From assembly GCF_021497885.1 (NCBI RefSeq), contig NZ_CP046523.1, forward strand, positions 1,035,501-1,099,500: a stretch of DNA of 64,000 bases, given 5' to 3'. Origin of the DNA: Streptococcus oralis. GTDB lineage: Bacteria; Bacillota; Bacilli; Lactobacillales; Streptococcaceae. Every line of letters starts with the position of its first letter. The first letter of the stretch is position 1. This document shows, piece after piece, positions 1 through 10,240 of the stretch. The notes beneath the pieces were generated by a model. That model did no database searches and was not told the origin of the DNA. It saw only the letters and a program-made list of their open reading frames with translations. The position numbers and the translations under genes are program-made.

Positions 1-823
1 CTCCCACAACACAAGCAATCATAGGCCCTACATAAGGAATGAACGATAGCACTCCTGCAAAGATACCTGTCATTACCCCATAAGGTAGGCCAAATAGGCT
101 ATAGCCAACCGCTACCATAACTCCTATTATAACCGCTTCAATCAGCTGACTCATCAAAAATTGGTCATAAGTCTCTAGTGCTACTTGTCCAACGTAAGTC
201 AACTTTATCACCACCTTCTCTGGAAGTAAAACTTTTAGAAGTCGACTCGTCATCTCAGCCAAATGTTCCTTACTAGATAAAAATGAAAATGTGAAGACTA
301 TAATCAGGAAAGCATTCATCAAACTTGAAAAAATATTGCCGATATTACTAGTCAGACCTGATAAAAAACCTATCAAAGCTTGGCTAATAGAACTAGATTC
401 TCCCTGTATGCCTGATACGATAGTTGACAACATGTCTTTGGTTACAAATTCCGAGCTGTCTAGCAATTTCCCAAGTTTAGTGAGGACAGTTGAAAGGACT
501 GTTCCCAGCTGACTAATAGTCTGAGATAGGGTTGGCAGTATCAAAACCAAAAGACCAATCACGATCAAGATAAGAGCTAGGAAAACAAGAACCATGGCAA
601 TAGGACGACACAACTCTGCCTTTACCTTCATTTTAACTAGGAACTGTTCAATTTTTTTCATAGGAACATTAAGCACAAAAGCAATAACAGCACCATAAAT
701 CAAGGTTGATGTTACATCAAAGAGAGAGATTGCTCCTGATATAAAGCTCGATGCATTCAGAATTACAAGAGCAACCAGCCCTATAAAAAGGATTAACGGG
801 GTATATTTTTTAACTAAGTTCAT
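1..823 (-). CDS. AI-2E family transporter, C-terminal part cut by window edge
   Basis: This is a polytopic membrane protein of the AI-2E exporter (PerM/YdiK/YtvI) family; the substrate cannot be told from sequence. The minus-strand frame is open from ATG at 823 to base 2, giving 274 residues, and the C-terminus lies outside the window. Two hydrophobic helices occupy about residues 9-30 and 38-53 and a third residues 74-97. A soluble stretch of about 70 residues follows, then more helices from residue 160. The late segment with FGLPYG, GVLSFIPYVGP is the usual family signature. An AAGGAG ribosome site sits 5 bases before the ATG. It starts 9 bases after the stop of the DUF308 gene, so the two are probably one transcript. 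Confidence 0.85.
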   Translation of the reverse strand, partial: MNLVKKYTPLILFIGLVALVILNASSFISGAISLFDVTSTLIYGAVIAFVLNVPMKKIEQFLVKMKVKAELCRPIAMVLVFLALILIVIGLLVLILPTLSQTISQLGTVLSTVLTKLGKLLDSSEFVTKDMLSTIVSGIQGESSSISQALIGFLSGLTSNIGNIFSSLMNAFLIIVFTFSFLSSKEHLAEMTSRLLKVLLPEKVVIKLTYVGQVALETYDQFLMSQLIEAVIIGVMVAVGYSLFGLPYGVMTGIFAGVLSFIPYVGPMIACVVG

Positions 824-832
824 AAATTCTCC

Positions 833-2122
833 TTAATAAACATGTTTAGATACGACTATACTATTTGGTTTTTCAAACTCTCGATCAAGGTAGGCTTGGT
901 AAGTTCCTGGAGCGATAAATCCTTTGGGTGAGAGGATATCGGTGCCAGCCTGACCGACTATGGTATCAGCCAAGAGCACACAGTTTGTAGATAAGACAAA
1001 GTAGGATTTAAACTTAGATTTGATAAATTTATAAAGTTCCCCATCTGTCTCATGTCTGATTTTATAAGCGTAGGTGTAGTCTTCCTTACCATCACCTGTC
1101 ATGATTTTATCTGCACTTGGCTCCCATGGAATCGTCAGTTGTTTCAATTCAGCCAACTTTTTCTGAACTGCTTTTTCCATTTCAGGCGTCAAATCTATCC
1201 CATAACCAAAAAGCGTTTTTTGACTCTCACGTTTACATAGGTCAATGTACTTGTCACGATCACAGAAATATAAGACACCATCTCCTACCATGCCAAATAA
1301 GATCTCAGAAGACGGATCATAGTTGCCATAAGAAATAACACGGCCTTGATAGCATATATCCACATGACCAATTGCCGAAAACAGAGAGGTCTCAGCTGTA
1401 TGAACAAAAATTTCAAGCTCCGCTGTCTTACCAGACTTCACCATTCCAAGATGGATATCCTCTCTCTCATCAGCATTTTCCTGCATGAATTTATTGATTT
1501 TTGCTAAAGTACTTGCAGGGATGAGAGCGGCTAGGACAATAGGTAAGCTCATTCTTACACGACGTTTGAGATGGTTTTTCCCAATTTCCTCCTCAAACAA
1601 GAAACCGTCACGGATATTGGACACACCATAAAGGAAAAAATAAGCCCCTAATACAAAGAGTTGAAAGACAGAATTTCCTGTAGAGGACAAAAGACTAGTC
1701 CCACCAAGAAAAACTAGTACGAGTCCATCTAGTAAGAGACGAAAACGAGGTCGAATTTTGTTTTTGCGGTAGAGAACATAGGTGACAAGGTTGATAGTAG
1801 CATGAAAAATCTGATAAACTCCAATCACAAGAGCCAAAATATAAATCGGCACATCCGTCGCAAGATTCGAGCCTAGCAAATATCCCAGCACTAACAATTT
1901 AACCAGTGCAACTCCCAAGGTGTCCGTTGACTGACTTTTTTTGAAAATACGTAATACTAAATCTAAGACCGTTGCTATCCAAGCTAAAAACAGAACCAGT
2001 CGAATAACCGTTACTGGCAACCAAGTCCCCGTAACCATCAAGATAAGACCTAGCAGAACAAATAAGAAACCCTGAGCAAGTAATTTCCTACCTGTCAGAC
2101 CTAAAGATAGAATTTTTTCCAT
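833..2122 (-). CDS. Membrane protein: DUF308/HdeD-like helices fused to permuted papain-like domain
   Basis: A 429-residue protein. Residues 15-205 carry about eight hydrophobic helices resembling the DUF308/HdeD family. The C-terminal 220 residues look like a circularly permuted papain-fold (YiiX/NlpC-type) domain: a GHVDI motif puts a candidate His at 253, and STNCVLLAD puts a candidate nucleophile Cys at 381. In permuted papain folds the His precedes the Cys in this way. The enzyme reaction is unknown; amidase, peptidase or thioesterase activity on lipid or wall substrates are family possibilities. It lies upstream of the AI-2E exporter gene with a 9-base gap, so it is probably cotranscribed. 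A GAAAGGTC ribosome site precedes the ATG. Domain calls are by eye; the Cys/His pairing is inference. Confidence 0.7.
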   Translation of the reverse strand: MEKILSLGLTGRKLLAQGFLFVLLGLILMVTGTWLPVTVIRLVLFLAWIATVLDLVLRIFKKSQSTDTLGVALVKLLVLGYLLGSNLATDVPIYILALVIGVYQIFHATINLVTYVLYRKNKIRPRFRLLLDGLVLVFLGGTSLLSSTGNSVFQLFVLGAYFFLYGVSNIRDGFLFEEEIGKNHLKRRVRMSLPIVLAALIPASTLAKINKFMQENADEREDIHLGMVKSGKTAELEIFVHTAETSLFSAIGHVDICYQGRVISYGNYDPSSEILFGMVGDGVLYFCDRDKYIDLCKRESQKTLFGYGIDLTPEMEKAVQKKLAELKQLTIPWEPSADKIMTGDGKEDYTYAYKIRHETDGELYKFIKSKFKSYFVLSTNCVLLADTIVGQAGTDILSPKGFIAPGTYQAYLDREFEKPNSIVVSKHVY

Positions 2123-2462
2123 AAAAGACCTTTCAAAAATAATAATTAAGCCATTTGAGAAAACTAACGATTATGTCAATCGTGGTAAAAACCAATCAAT
2201 GCCATCAACTCATCATGACTAGCAAATCTGGTGAAGATCCTGACTTTCATCACAAAAATCAAATCAGTATTTTTAATGGTTGACTAGAGGTGAGTAATAA
2301 CATAGAAAAGTAATTTTTCATTCATTTTTGCACATTCTCTATAACTATTTGATTTATTCCATTAAGTAATTTCGAAGAGTAGAAATTTATTGAACATTGA
2401 GCTTCCTTTCTGAGTTTCATTAAGAATATTATAGCATAAATGAACCTTTGATTTATTGAGTT
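2123..2462. other. 340-base gap without a convincing gene
   Basis: AT-rich spacer between the DUF308 gene and the immunity-like gene. The only coding hint is a 24-codon minus-strand frame (2176-2250) beginning MKVRIFTRF. It has no good ribosome site and may be the remnant of a decayed gene. No terminator hairpin, BOX or RUP repeat was recognised. Confidence 0.4.
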
Positions 2463-2879
2463 TCAAATACTTTTTACACTCACATTTTGACCGTGCTCAA
2501 ATGCAAATCTAAAACTAGTCAGCAAAACTTCGAATAAATCTTTTCCGGAACTCGTTATGAAATAATGCGATAAATTTGTTATATGCTCTGCGATATTATT
2601 TCCCCAAGGAGGAGTGAGTGACAAATCTTCAAAATCCCATATAACATCCTGAGGGAGAAATTTTTTCAACTCCTCTTGGATAGATACCAACTCAGCTATT
2701 CCTCTTTCAACAGATTCAAAAGGAACATCTCCCCAGTAAAGCTTATTCATTATTACTGGGTATCTACTTCCCCACTCATTATTCTCTAATCGAATGAAAA
2801 TAGTCGAAAAGAATGAATTAAAAAGACTCCCTTCTCCTATAGTCCACCAATTATAACCAACCATTAACCCTACAGACAT
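2463..2879 (-). CDS. Orphan immunity-like protein (possible Imm70 family)
   Basis: A soluble protein of 138 residues with no signal peptide. Its SVGLMVGYNWWTIG start, the acidic middle with DVIWDFEDLS and the PPWG motif resemble what I remember of the Imm70 family of polymorphic-toxin immunity proteins. This is family recall, not a search result. A longer frame begins at 2897, but an AGGAGA ribosome site (2886-2891) lies inside it, six bases before the ATG at 2879, so 2879 is chosen. No toxin gene is adjacent, so it would be an orphan immunity gene, as often seen in streptococcal accessory loci. It could also be an unrelated small family. Confidence 0.5.
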   Translation of the reverse strand: MSVGLMVGYNWWTIGEGSLFNSFFSTIFIRLENNEWGSRYPVIMNKLYWGDVPFESVERGIAELVSIQEELKKFLPQDVIWDFEDLSLTPPWGNNIAEHITNLSHYFITSSGKDLFEVLLTSFRFAFEHGQNVSVKSI

Positions 2880-2965
2880 AGATATTCTCCTATTCATTTT
2901 TAATATTATTTAACGTCAAATAAAGTTTTATATTGATAGTATCTAAAACATACATTCATTATCCC

Positions 2966-3457
2966 CTACCCCAACTCCTTGGCTATTCTGCTTTTTTCAA
3001 GTTTTCCCTTAACAATTCGTTTCCATAAAACAAGTAGATTCAAACTATAAGATAAGCGTACGAGGAAATAATTAATCCATTCGATAAGGGCAAAAAGCTG
3101 TATTAGTGTGGCTATAATAGCCACTCGAACACTCTGTGTGTTCCAGACTATAAAAGGAAAGCCTGAAATAAGTAAAACAAGGTCTAGTATTCTGAAACAA
3201 CCATATAGTTTGGGAACAGTTCCACTTCCGAACTGAGGTTTCGACAGCCTTCTAATCAAAATTGCCCAATAAATTGAACCTTGAAGCAAAATAAATATCA
3301 GTAAAGACAGAGGATAGAGAATGGTTACTAGACTATTCACATCACCAAGCCTATTTTTCAAAAGAAAAAAACAAAACCAAATAGATAGGACGGCTGTGAA
3401 CTCTCCCAAACAGAGGGACACCAACTCTTTTTTAACTTTCTCTTTTTGTATGCTCAT
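2966..3457 (-). CDS. Small multi-pass membrane protein, function unknown
   Basis: I do not recognise this gene. It codes for about 163 residues with roughly four hydrophobic helices: near residues 16-33, 41-64, 88-105 and 109-128 of the long frame. A basic C-terminal tail (KRIVKGKLEKSRIAKELG) probably faces the cytoplasm. Three ATGs lie close together at 3469, 3460 and 3457. The GGGGGA run before 3457 is at a usable distance only for that codon, so it is preferred. It is preceded and followed by non-coding AT-rich spacers and seems monocistronic. The 245-base gap 3470-3714 beyond it showed no recognisable element. Confidence 0.6.
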   Translation of the reverse strand: MSIQKEKVKKELVSLCLGEFTAVLSIWFCFFLLKNRLGDVNSLVTILYPLSLLIFILLQGSIYWAILIRRLSKPQFGSGTVPKLYGCFRILDLVLLISGFPFIVWNTQSVRVAIIATLIQLFALIEWINYFLVRLSYSLNLLVLWKRIVKGKLEKSRIAKELG

Positions 3458-3714
3458 CATTTCCCCCATCTATCTATCATCCTATATCAGAAAAAAGCTA
3501 TTCGAATCATTTTCTAGTTAACATTTCTCAGAATCAAGCTATTCTAAGCATCGAACAGTTCAATCCCTTTAATATCAATGCATTTCTAAACTTAGAATTG
3601 CTATAAAATAAATGTTTTAGGGCTGTTCTAAGTCTATGACGGTTTTAAATTTTAATTTTTGAAGGATCCTAAAGCTAGAAGAGCTTAAAAATCACGAGAA
3701 CTAAAGCACTTCAA

Positions 3715-4257
3715 CTAGCTAGTCTTACAATTTTTCTGATGAGCTTTAAGTTTTTTGATAGCCCAATCATAGTGACTGGAGATACTACTGACAAAGTAGG
3801 AACCTAGACTTGTCCCTCCCGTCCACTTATAGACACCTTTGTTAAAGAGTTGGTCACTGCTAAAGCCTTCCATCAACTCTAAAACCTCTTTATGCGATTG
3901 CTCTAGTAACCTAGTCGCTTCTTCTAAAGACGTTTTCTGGTGCTTCTTCCAAATAGCGACATTCATTTCCCCATAAGTTTTCCAATTATAAGGCTCAGGG
4001 AGAAAAGGTCGTTCATGTCCCTTTTGATTAGAATAAACCCAGGTCAAAAGTAACTGATGCCATTCATAGAGATGGATCAGGACATCCCGTAGATTTTTAT
4101 CTCTTTTCCAGTGAGCTTCTTTTTTCTTTTGGTCTTTTGAAAAATCAAAAGGAGTCTGTAGTTCCTCTTCACTTAATTTAGATATAAAGTGATTAAGTTT
4201 TTCATAGTTTTCCTTAGAGGTTAGCACTAATTCCTCTTTTGTTCTTGGTCTAGGCAT
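3715..4257 (-). CDS. ClbS/DfsB family four-helix protein
   Basis: A 180-residue protein matching the ClbS/DfsB (DUF1706) family, DinB-like four-helix bundles. ClbS itself protects cells from colibactin by modifying it, but most streptococcal members have no known substrate. Visible family features are MPRPRTKEEL at the start, LRDVLIHLYEWHQLLL with its conserved His in the second helix, YNWKTYGEMN, and W-TGGTSLGSYF near the end. The metal- or ligand-binding His set is only partly checkable by eye. A TG-extended -10 box (TATAAT, complement of 4306-4311) lies upstream, and GGGAG precedes the ATG. It is a single-gene unit. Confidence 0.8.
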   Translation of the reverse strand: MPRPRTKEELVLTSKENYEKLNHFISKLSEEELQTPFDFSKDQKKKEAHWKRDKNLRDVLIHLYEWHQLLLTWVYSNQKGHERPFLPEPYNWKTYGEMNVAIWKKHQKTSLEEATRLLEQSHKEVLELMEGFSSDQLFNKGVYKWTGGTSLGSYFVSSISSHYDWAIKKLKAHQKNCKTS

Positions 4258-4305
4258 AGGCGTTCTCCCTTCATTTTCAACTAGAATAAGCTATTTTCTT
4301 ACTTC

Positions 4306-4314
4306 ATTATACCA
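4306..4314 (-). promoter_or_regulatory. Extended -10 promoter of the ClbS/DfsB gene
   Basis: On the minus strand TGG-TATAAT is a TG-extended -10 box about 50 bases before the ATG at 4257. No good -35 is visible, as is common for extended -10 promoters. Confidence 0.6.
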
Positions 4315-4320
4315 TAATCA

Positions 4321-4355
4321 AAAAGCAGTTCTTCATTTTACGAAAAACTGCTTTT
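4321..4355 (-). terminator. Terminator of the BtrH/C39-like gene
   Basis: Arms AAAAGCAGTTCTTC and GAAAAACTGCTTTT pair at 13 of 14 positions around a short AT loop. On the minus strand the stem is followed by a T run, which fits a rho-independent terminator 40 bases past the stop at 4396. Confidence 0.8.
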
Positions 4356-4395
4356 ACTGGCTAATTTCTAAAGTTTAAGAGCATCCCTAGTCCTG

Positions 4396-5316
4396 CTACT
4401 TTACATATAAATCTCTAAAGCGACCATCCACTTCAGCTATCTGATAGAGCAAGTGGGCTAGTTCTTGATAATCTTCTTTTAAACATGAAAGGTGGGCCTG
4501 GCCAAATAGAGTAGCTAATTCCTCTTTTAATCTTGCCCCTTCTGGATTATGATCTTTTAAGAACTTACTGAGATAGAGATTTCGAACAGCTGCAAGTTTG
4601 AAGCTGAAATACTGATGCAATTGTTTTTGCTCGGCATTTAAGCCGTTCTCAGCAACTGCTTTTGCATAACATTCCAAAACACCGTTTTGACCATTCAGAT
4701 ATCGGTTTTTCATAATCCTTGCTGTTTCCTGATAGATTTCAGTCTGACTAGGACTCTTGACCTTCTTAAAATTTCCCCACATGGAATAAGCTCCACGCTT
4801 ATAGTTAATAGCCTCCGCCTTCCAAGCTTCTAAAATGTCATTAAAAGTAACCTTCATACAGGAAAAACCAGCTGGATCATGCAAATAGAGATACTGACTA
4901 TCAAGAGCATACACAGTTACAAAGTGATCCACACCATAAAGGATTGTGTGATTGGGATTGTAAGTCAAATGTCCCATATCAAGAGGTCCCAGTACTACAG
5001 GTCCATTGGACAGAAAGGTTTCCAACTTTCTTTTAATCTCTTCCAAATTAATTTCTGCTCCATCTTTTAGATAGAAATCCTCATAGTCAAAACCTAGTAT
5101 TTTTAAGGAATGAGAGATGGAAAGATCTGGCATTCCATTATCAAAGAATACTAGAGGGTGCTGCTCATCTTCCTTTACGATACTAGCGCCATTTCCCATC
5201 ACCATGATTGCCTCTAGAAAGTCTGCTTTAAAGTCGTAGCCATAGCCATCCAGTGTCATTGCCAATGAATAGCTATAGCAAAGCGACACATCTCCAAAAT
5301 ACATCTGCATATTCAT
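4396..5316 (-). CDS. BtrH-N / C39-like papain-fold protein
   Basis: A 306-residue cytoplasmic protein whose first 160 residues look like the BtrH N-terminal / C39-like papain fold. A candidate nucleophile Cys13 lies in SLCYSYSLAM, a His lies in GVDHFVTVYALD, and an Asp lies in YLHDPAG. Family members include an acyl transferase of butirosin synthesis and uncharacterised peptidase-like proteins. The C-terminal 130 residues are helical and may match DUF4872. No peptide precursor or ABC exporter lies next to it, so bacteriocin processing is not supported. It sits downstream of an AraC-type regulator on the same strand but behind a strong terminator, so it is a separate unit. Confidence 0.6.
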   Translation of the reverse strand: MNMQMYFGDVSLCYSYSLAMTLDGYGYDFKADFLEAIMVMGNGASIVKEDEQHPLVFFDNGMPDLSISHSLKILGFDYEDFYLKDGAEINLEEIKRKLETFLSNGPVVLGPLDMGHLTYNPNHTILYGVDHFVTVYALDSQYLYLHDPAGFSCMKVTFNDILEAWKAEAINYKRGAYSMWGNFKKVKSPSQTEIYQETARIMKNRYLNGQNGVLECYAKAVAENGLNAEQKQLHQYFSFKLAAVRNLYLSKFLKDHNPEGARLKEELATLFGQAHLSCLKEDYQELAHLLYQIAEVDGRFRDLYVK

Positions 5317-5425
5317 GCCTCCTTATCTTCTATGGGACTAGTATACCGAGAAAACTATTCTCATGCCCCATAAAATCCAAACAAAAAATATGGTTTGTTT
5401 ACAGACATGAATGTCAACAATTAAA

Positions 5426-5454
5426 AACTCTGTAGAGATTCTTTCTACAGAGTT
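5426..5454 (-). terminator. Terminator of the AraC-family gene
   Basis: Perfect 11-base arms AACTCTGTAGA and TCTACAGAGTT around a 7-base loop, followed on the minus strand by TTTTT. It lies 35 bases past the stop at 5489. Confidence 0.85.
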
Positions 5455-5488
5455 CGATTTGCATCTTTATAAAAAATCAGAAAATGAT

Positions 5489-6325
5489 CTAGTCCCTGAT
5501 GACTGGTATCCAGAGTTCCATTTGGTAGTCTGGGGACGACATATCTCCTTTGAAATAAACTTCAAAGTCTGGGGCTCCTGAATGGCGATAACCAGTTTCC
5601 GGGAAAAAGACTTCTAAGACGTATTTCCAAGCATGGTGGATGCTAGCTGGTATAGCCCCCTTGACTGGTACGATAGCATATTCAGCTTCAGAGATGTCTT
5701 TGATTGATAAACCCAATTCTTCTGCTTTTACTTTATCCGTCACATCGTAAGCAGCCATATAGTCGATAATTTCACCTTCTTTGACATCCGAGCAGACGCC
5801 AAGGGATTGGCCGCTACCCAAACCTTCTAGGCTTTCAAAACTGTGAGTTGCATAGAGTTGCTCCCAAGCAGACGGGCATTTGCTATTGTCAATAGCTTCC
5901 AATAGGACGCCTGCCACAGTAAAAGAAGGTTTCTTTTGAATCTTGATATCCATGTTCTTTCCTCCTGTAATCTTTAAGGATAATTGAAGTCTAGGAAAAA
6001 CCCGATAAGGTTTTCCATTTCGAACTTCAGAGGGTGTTGCCCCATGGAATTTCTTGAAGGCTGCGCTGAAGGAATCCGCAGATTCGTAGCCGTACTTCAT
6101 TGCTATGTCAATGATTTTGTCAGAGTTTTCCCGCAAGTCTGTCACAGCTTCTGATAACCTGCGATTGCGCAAATATTCTGCTAATGTCATATCTGCCAAG
6201 ATAGAAAATAGCCTGCTAAAGAGAGGATAAGAATAGCCAGATAGCTGCTGAAATCTTTTCATATCAACTTCTCCAGTCAGCTGCTCCTCCAAATAATCCA
6301 TGGTTTGATTGAATTGATGCATCAT
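5489..6325 (-). CDS. AraC family regulator with GyrI-like ligand domain
   Basis: A 278-residue transcription factor of the Rob/GyrI type. Residues 1-105 form a double helix-turn-helix AraC domain; YGYESADSFSAAFKKFHGATPSEVR is its typical second-helix block (about residues 78-103). Residues 124-278 are a GyrI-like effector-binding domain starting at MDIKIQKKPSFTVAG and ending PDYQMELWIPV. Such proteins sense lipophilic or cationic drugs and switch on efflux or detoxification genes, but no efflux gene is adjacent here and the ligand is unknown. A GGAGG-like site (complement of ACCTCC near 6342) lies upstream of the ATG. It ends in its own terminator. Confidence 0.85.
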   Translation of the reverse strand: MMHQFNQTMDYLEEQLTGEVDMKRFQQLSGYSYPLFSRLFSILADMTLAEYLRNRRLSEAVTDLRENSDKIIDIAMKYGYESADSFSAAFKKFHGATPSEVRNGKPYRVFPRLQLSLKITGGKNMDIKIQKKPSFTVAGVLLEAIDNSKCPSAWEQLYATHSFESLEGLGSGQSLGVCSDVKEGEIIDYMAAYDVTDKVKAEELGLSIKDISEAEYAIVPVKGAIPASIHHAWKYVLEVFFPETGYRHSGAPDFEVYFKGDMSSPDYQMELWIPVIRD

Positions 6326-6527
6326 ATTCGTTTCTTCTTACCTCCACAAGATACAAAGGTCGTTAAAAGCAAAGTGAAAATTGGAAAATTGACGGAGGGG
6401 CTCCTGCTCCGAGAAAATTTCATCTTTTTCACACAGCTTTAGGCCGTGTTCAATTCTATCTATAGTCTATCAGATATCATATACTTCCACCCTAGAATCT
6501 TTGTACAAGATTTAAAGGTGTAAATTT

Positions 6528-7022
6528 CTATAACTTATCCTTTAATTTTTCAACAAAGAGATAAGCTGCAGGGCAGGTCAAGGTATTCTTAATCGTCAAA
6601 TGGTTGATTTGATGGATCTTCTTACGATCTGTATGAGGAAATTCTCGGCAGGCCTTGGGACGAACATCATAGATGGAGCAGAGATTGTCTCCTCCTAGAA
6701 AGGGGCAAGGCATGGATTTGAAAACCTTATCCCCATCTTCATCCACCTGCAGAAATTCCGCTTCAAAAGCTGGTAATTTCATTTTAAAGTACTTAGCAAT
6801 ACGGGTAATATCTGCTTCTTTGAAGTCGGGCCCCAAAGTCTTGCAGCAGTTAGCACAAGCGGTGCAATCAATCTCAGCAAAGACTTCTTGGTGGATCTGC
6901 TGGGCAATCTTATCTAAGTTTTTAGGAGGTTTTTTCTTTAGATTAGCTAACACTTTGCGGTGCTCCTTCTGCTTTTGCAAAGCTAGCTGGTGGTAATACT
7001 CAATATCAATCTCTTTAGACAT
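6528..7022 (-). CDS. YkgJ family cysteine-cluster protein
   Basis: A 164-residue protein with the YkgJ-type cysteine pattern: CTACANCC at about residues 54-61, then CPFLGGDNLCSIYDVRPKACREFPH, and a last CPAAY. The eight cysteines probably bind zinc or an iron-sulfur cluster. The cellular role of the family is unknown. The N-terminal 50 residues are charged and helical. It lies between the AraC-family gene and the enolase terminator, on the same strand as both, and appears to be its own unit. Confidence 0.8.
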   Translation of the reverse strand: MSKEIDIEYYHQLALQKQKEHRKVLANLKKKPPKNLDKIAQQIHQEVFAEIDCTACANCCKTLGPDFKEADITRIAKYFKMKLPAFEAEFLQVDEDGDKVFKSMPCPFLGGDNLCSIYDVRPKACREFPHTDRKKIHQINHLTIKNTLTCPAAYLFVEKLKDKL

Positions 7023-7098
7023 AATTTCTTCCTAATACAAGTGTTTTTGTCTATTATACCATAAACACTGTCCCCTTTTTGCCCCCTGAACAGAAAAA

Positions 7099-7127
7099 AA
7101 GCCCTTCGGATAAAATCCGAGGGGCTT
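7099..7127 (-). terminator. Enolase terminator
   Basis: Arms AAGCCCTTCGGAT and ATCCGAGGGGCTT pair at 12 of 13 positions around a 3-base loop. On the minus strand the stem is followed by TTTTTTT. It lies 70 bases past the eno stop. Confidence 0.9.
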
Positions 7128-7198
7128 ATAACGTTGTTAAATCAACGGCCGAACTTTTGAATTTCAAGGTTCGGGATAAAATAGTTCACTGAACTATT

Positions 7199-8506
<1,308 letters not shown>

Positions 8507-8540
8507 TTACTCTCCTTTGAGTTAAATTTTTTACACCTCT

Positions 8541-8569
8541 ATGATACCTTAAAAATAAGCGTTTTTCAA
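8541..8569 (-). promoter_or_regulatory. Enolase promoter
   Basis: Minus-strand TTGAAA (8564-8569), a 17-base spacer and TATCAT (8541-8546): near-consensus sigma-A. An AAAGGAGA ribosome site follows at 8511-8518. Confidence 0.85.
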
Positions 8570-8630
8570 GAAAAAACGTTATCTTTGTGCAAATTTTCCT
8601 TAAGTTTATAAAGTAATCGCTTTCTTTCAT

Positions 8631-8666
8631 CTGTTTTCTCCTTTATTTTATGATATACTATTTTTA
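8631..8666 (+). promoter_or_regulatory. Extended -10 promoter placing +1 at the yueI ATG (leaderless candidate)
   Basis: TGA-TATACT has its hexamer at 8654-8659. Only six bases separate it from the ATG at 8666, so transcription would start at or within a base of the A of the start codon. No ribosome site is present. Confidence 0.7.
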
Positions 8667-9112
8667 TGACTGATGTATCAAAACAAATCCTAGAAAAAGC
8701 TCATGGTGGGCTTAAACTAAATCCAGATGAACAGAGATGTTTTCTCGGAACTTTCGAGGAACGTGTCCTTGGCTATGCAGACCTTGAAACAGCTAATGAT
8801 GATAAATTTCAAAAGGGTTATGTATCTATTTTAGAGAGTCTAAAAAAAGAGACTCAACTTCTATTTGTCAAAATTTCTCCTCAGGTAGAGTTTGATAAAC
8901 AAGTTTTTTATCTAAAACAATCCAAAGATGCTGACTGCCAAGCGACCATCGTTTCTGAAGGTCATAACTCTTCTCCTTTTGGCCTAGTTATCCATAGCGA
9001 TGCCCCTGTTCAAACAAGTGAAAAAGACCTCAGAAAGGCCTTTTCAGACTTGTGGCAGGAAAAAGAGATGAAAAAAACTCCTATTTCTCTTTGGAAAAAG
9101 TGGTTTGGTTAA
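8666..9112 (+). CDS. yueI: YueI family protein (DUF1694)
   Basis: A 148-residue cytoplasmic protein of the YueI/DUF1694 family, conserved in Firmicutes and without known function. The block [14 protein letters not shown] (residues 28-41) and the [13 protein letters not shown] region fit the family. The gene diverges from eno and meets glycerate kinase tail to tail; their stop codons overlap within the palindrome TTAA at 9109-9112. The -10 box lies six bases before the ATG, so the mRNA is probably leaderless. The role is unknown; nothing in the neighbours explains it. Confidence 0.8.
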   Translation: MTDVSKQILEKAHGGLKLNPDEQRCFLGTFEERVLGYADLETANDDKFQKGYVSILESLKKETQLLFVKISPQVEFDKQVFYLKQSKDADCQATIVSEGHNSSPFGLVIHSDAPVQTSEKDLRKAFSDLWQEKEMKKTPISLWKKWFG

Positions 9113-10224
9113 TTTTTCTTCAAAGCTAAAAATTGACCAATGTTTGCAGCTGTATCTTCTAAATAGATAGCTGCATTTTTTAGACTGTCTTCCAGTGGTT
9201 CACTTTTTTCTAATATAGAAAAAGCGGCAATAATATTCTCAAATGGTAAAGGAGGTAAATCCTCAGCTAAACTACCACAAATAGCAATAACTGGAACACC
9301 ATTTGGTGTTCTTTTTGCTACTCCGATTGGTGCCTTACCAGATAAACTTTGAGAATCTAACCTACCTTCACCAACAATAACTAGATCTGCATCTACAACC
9401 TGTTCATCAAAGTTTATCAAATCCAAACAAGTTTGGATACCAGATACGATCTCTGCTCCAGCAAAAGCACATAAGCCAGCTGCAATACCGCCACCTGCTC
9501 CAGCACCATCCAATTTTAACACTTCAGGTGCAACTTTGTGGTAAAAGTTTTCAATAGCATCATCAACTTTTTGAAATTGAGCTGGGTTTAATCCTTTTTG
9601 CTTTCCAAATGTATAGGTAGCACCGTGAGTTCCACAGAGTGGATTGGTCACATCTGCTAAGATTTTAATATGCACATCAGAAGGAATAGATATAACTTTC
9701 TCCTTTGAAATATCAGTAATTTCAAACAAAGACTGACCAATAGCTAGAAGTTCATCTCCATTTTTGTCATATAACTGGTAACCAAGTCCTGCAGCAATCC
9801 CAATCCCTCCATCGTTACTGGATGTCCCACCAACTCCTATATAGATTTCTTTCATTCCTTGTTCGATTAAATATAGGATCAGTTGACCAATCCCCTTTGT
9901 TTGAATCTTCAGTGGATTTCGTTTTTCAATAGGAATTTTAGCAAGCCCAACTAGATCAGCCACCTCGAACAGAGCAAGTTCTCCTTTTTGAACATAAGTC
10001 ATTTGAATCTCATCTCCAAAGGGACCTGTCACTAAAGCAGTTTTTTCTACAAGACCAAGTGAATTTTTAATGGCATCCACTGTTCCTTCCCCTCCATCGC
10101 CAACAGGTAAGAGCAAACATTTCGATTCAGGCAGAGCCTTTTTAAGGCCTCGTTTAATAGCTTTAGCTACTTCACTTGCAGGGAGACTCTCCTTAAAAGA
10201 GTCAGGTGCTATAACAATTTTCAT
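9109..10224 (-). CDS. glxK: Glycerate kinase
   Basis: ATP-dependent glycerate kinase of the GarK/GlxK family, making phosphoglycerate from D-glycerate. The 371-residue length is normal. Family blocks seen are [14 protein letters not shown] at the start, [29 protein letters not shown] (residues 131-149), [12 protein letters not shown] and [20 protein letters not shown]. It is downstream of serB on the same strand with a 16-base gap, so the two are likely cotranscribed. Together with eno they sit around the phosphoglycerate pool. The symbol follows common usage; 2- versus 3-phosphoglycerate product specificity cannot be read from the sequence. Confidence 0.92.
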   Translation of the reverse strand: MKIVIAPDSFKESLPASEVAKAIKRGLKKALPESKCLLLPVGDGGEGTVDAIKNSLGLVEKTALVTGPFGDEIQMTYVQKGELALFEVADLVGLAKIPIEKRNPLKIQTKGIGQLILYLIEQGMKEIYIGVGGTSSNDGGIGIAAGLGYQLYDKNGDELLAIGQSLFEITDISKEKVISIPSDVHIKILADVTNPLCGTHGATYTFGKQKGLNPAQFQKVDDAIENFYHKVAPEVLKLDGAGAGGGIAAGLCAFAGAEIVSGIQTCLDLINFDEQVVDADLVIVGEGRLDSQSLSGKAPIGVAKRTPNGVPVIAICGSLAEDLPPLPFENIIAAFSILEKSEPLEDSLKNAAIYLEDTAANIGQFLALKKN

Positions 10225-10240
10225 ACACTCATCTTTCTAA

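Noticed and set aside
291..512. Plus-strand frame of 73 codons near the window start
   Set aside because: It is antisense to the AI-2E family transporter, which continues off the window edge.
2176..2250. 24-codon minus-strand frame beginning MKVRIFTRF
   Set aside because: No ribosome site and too short to judge; kept only as a possible remnant in the gap description.
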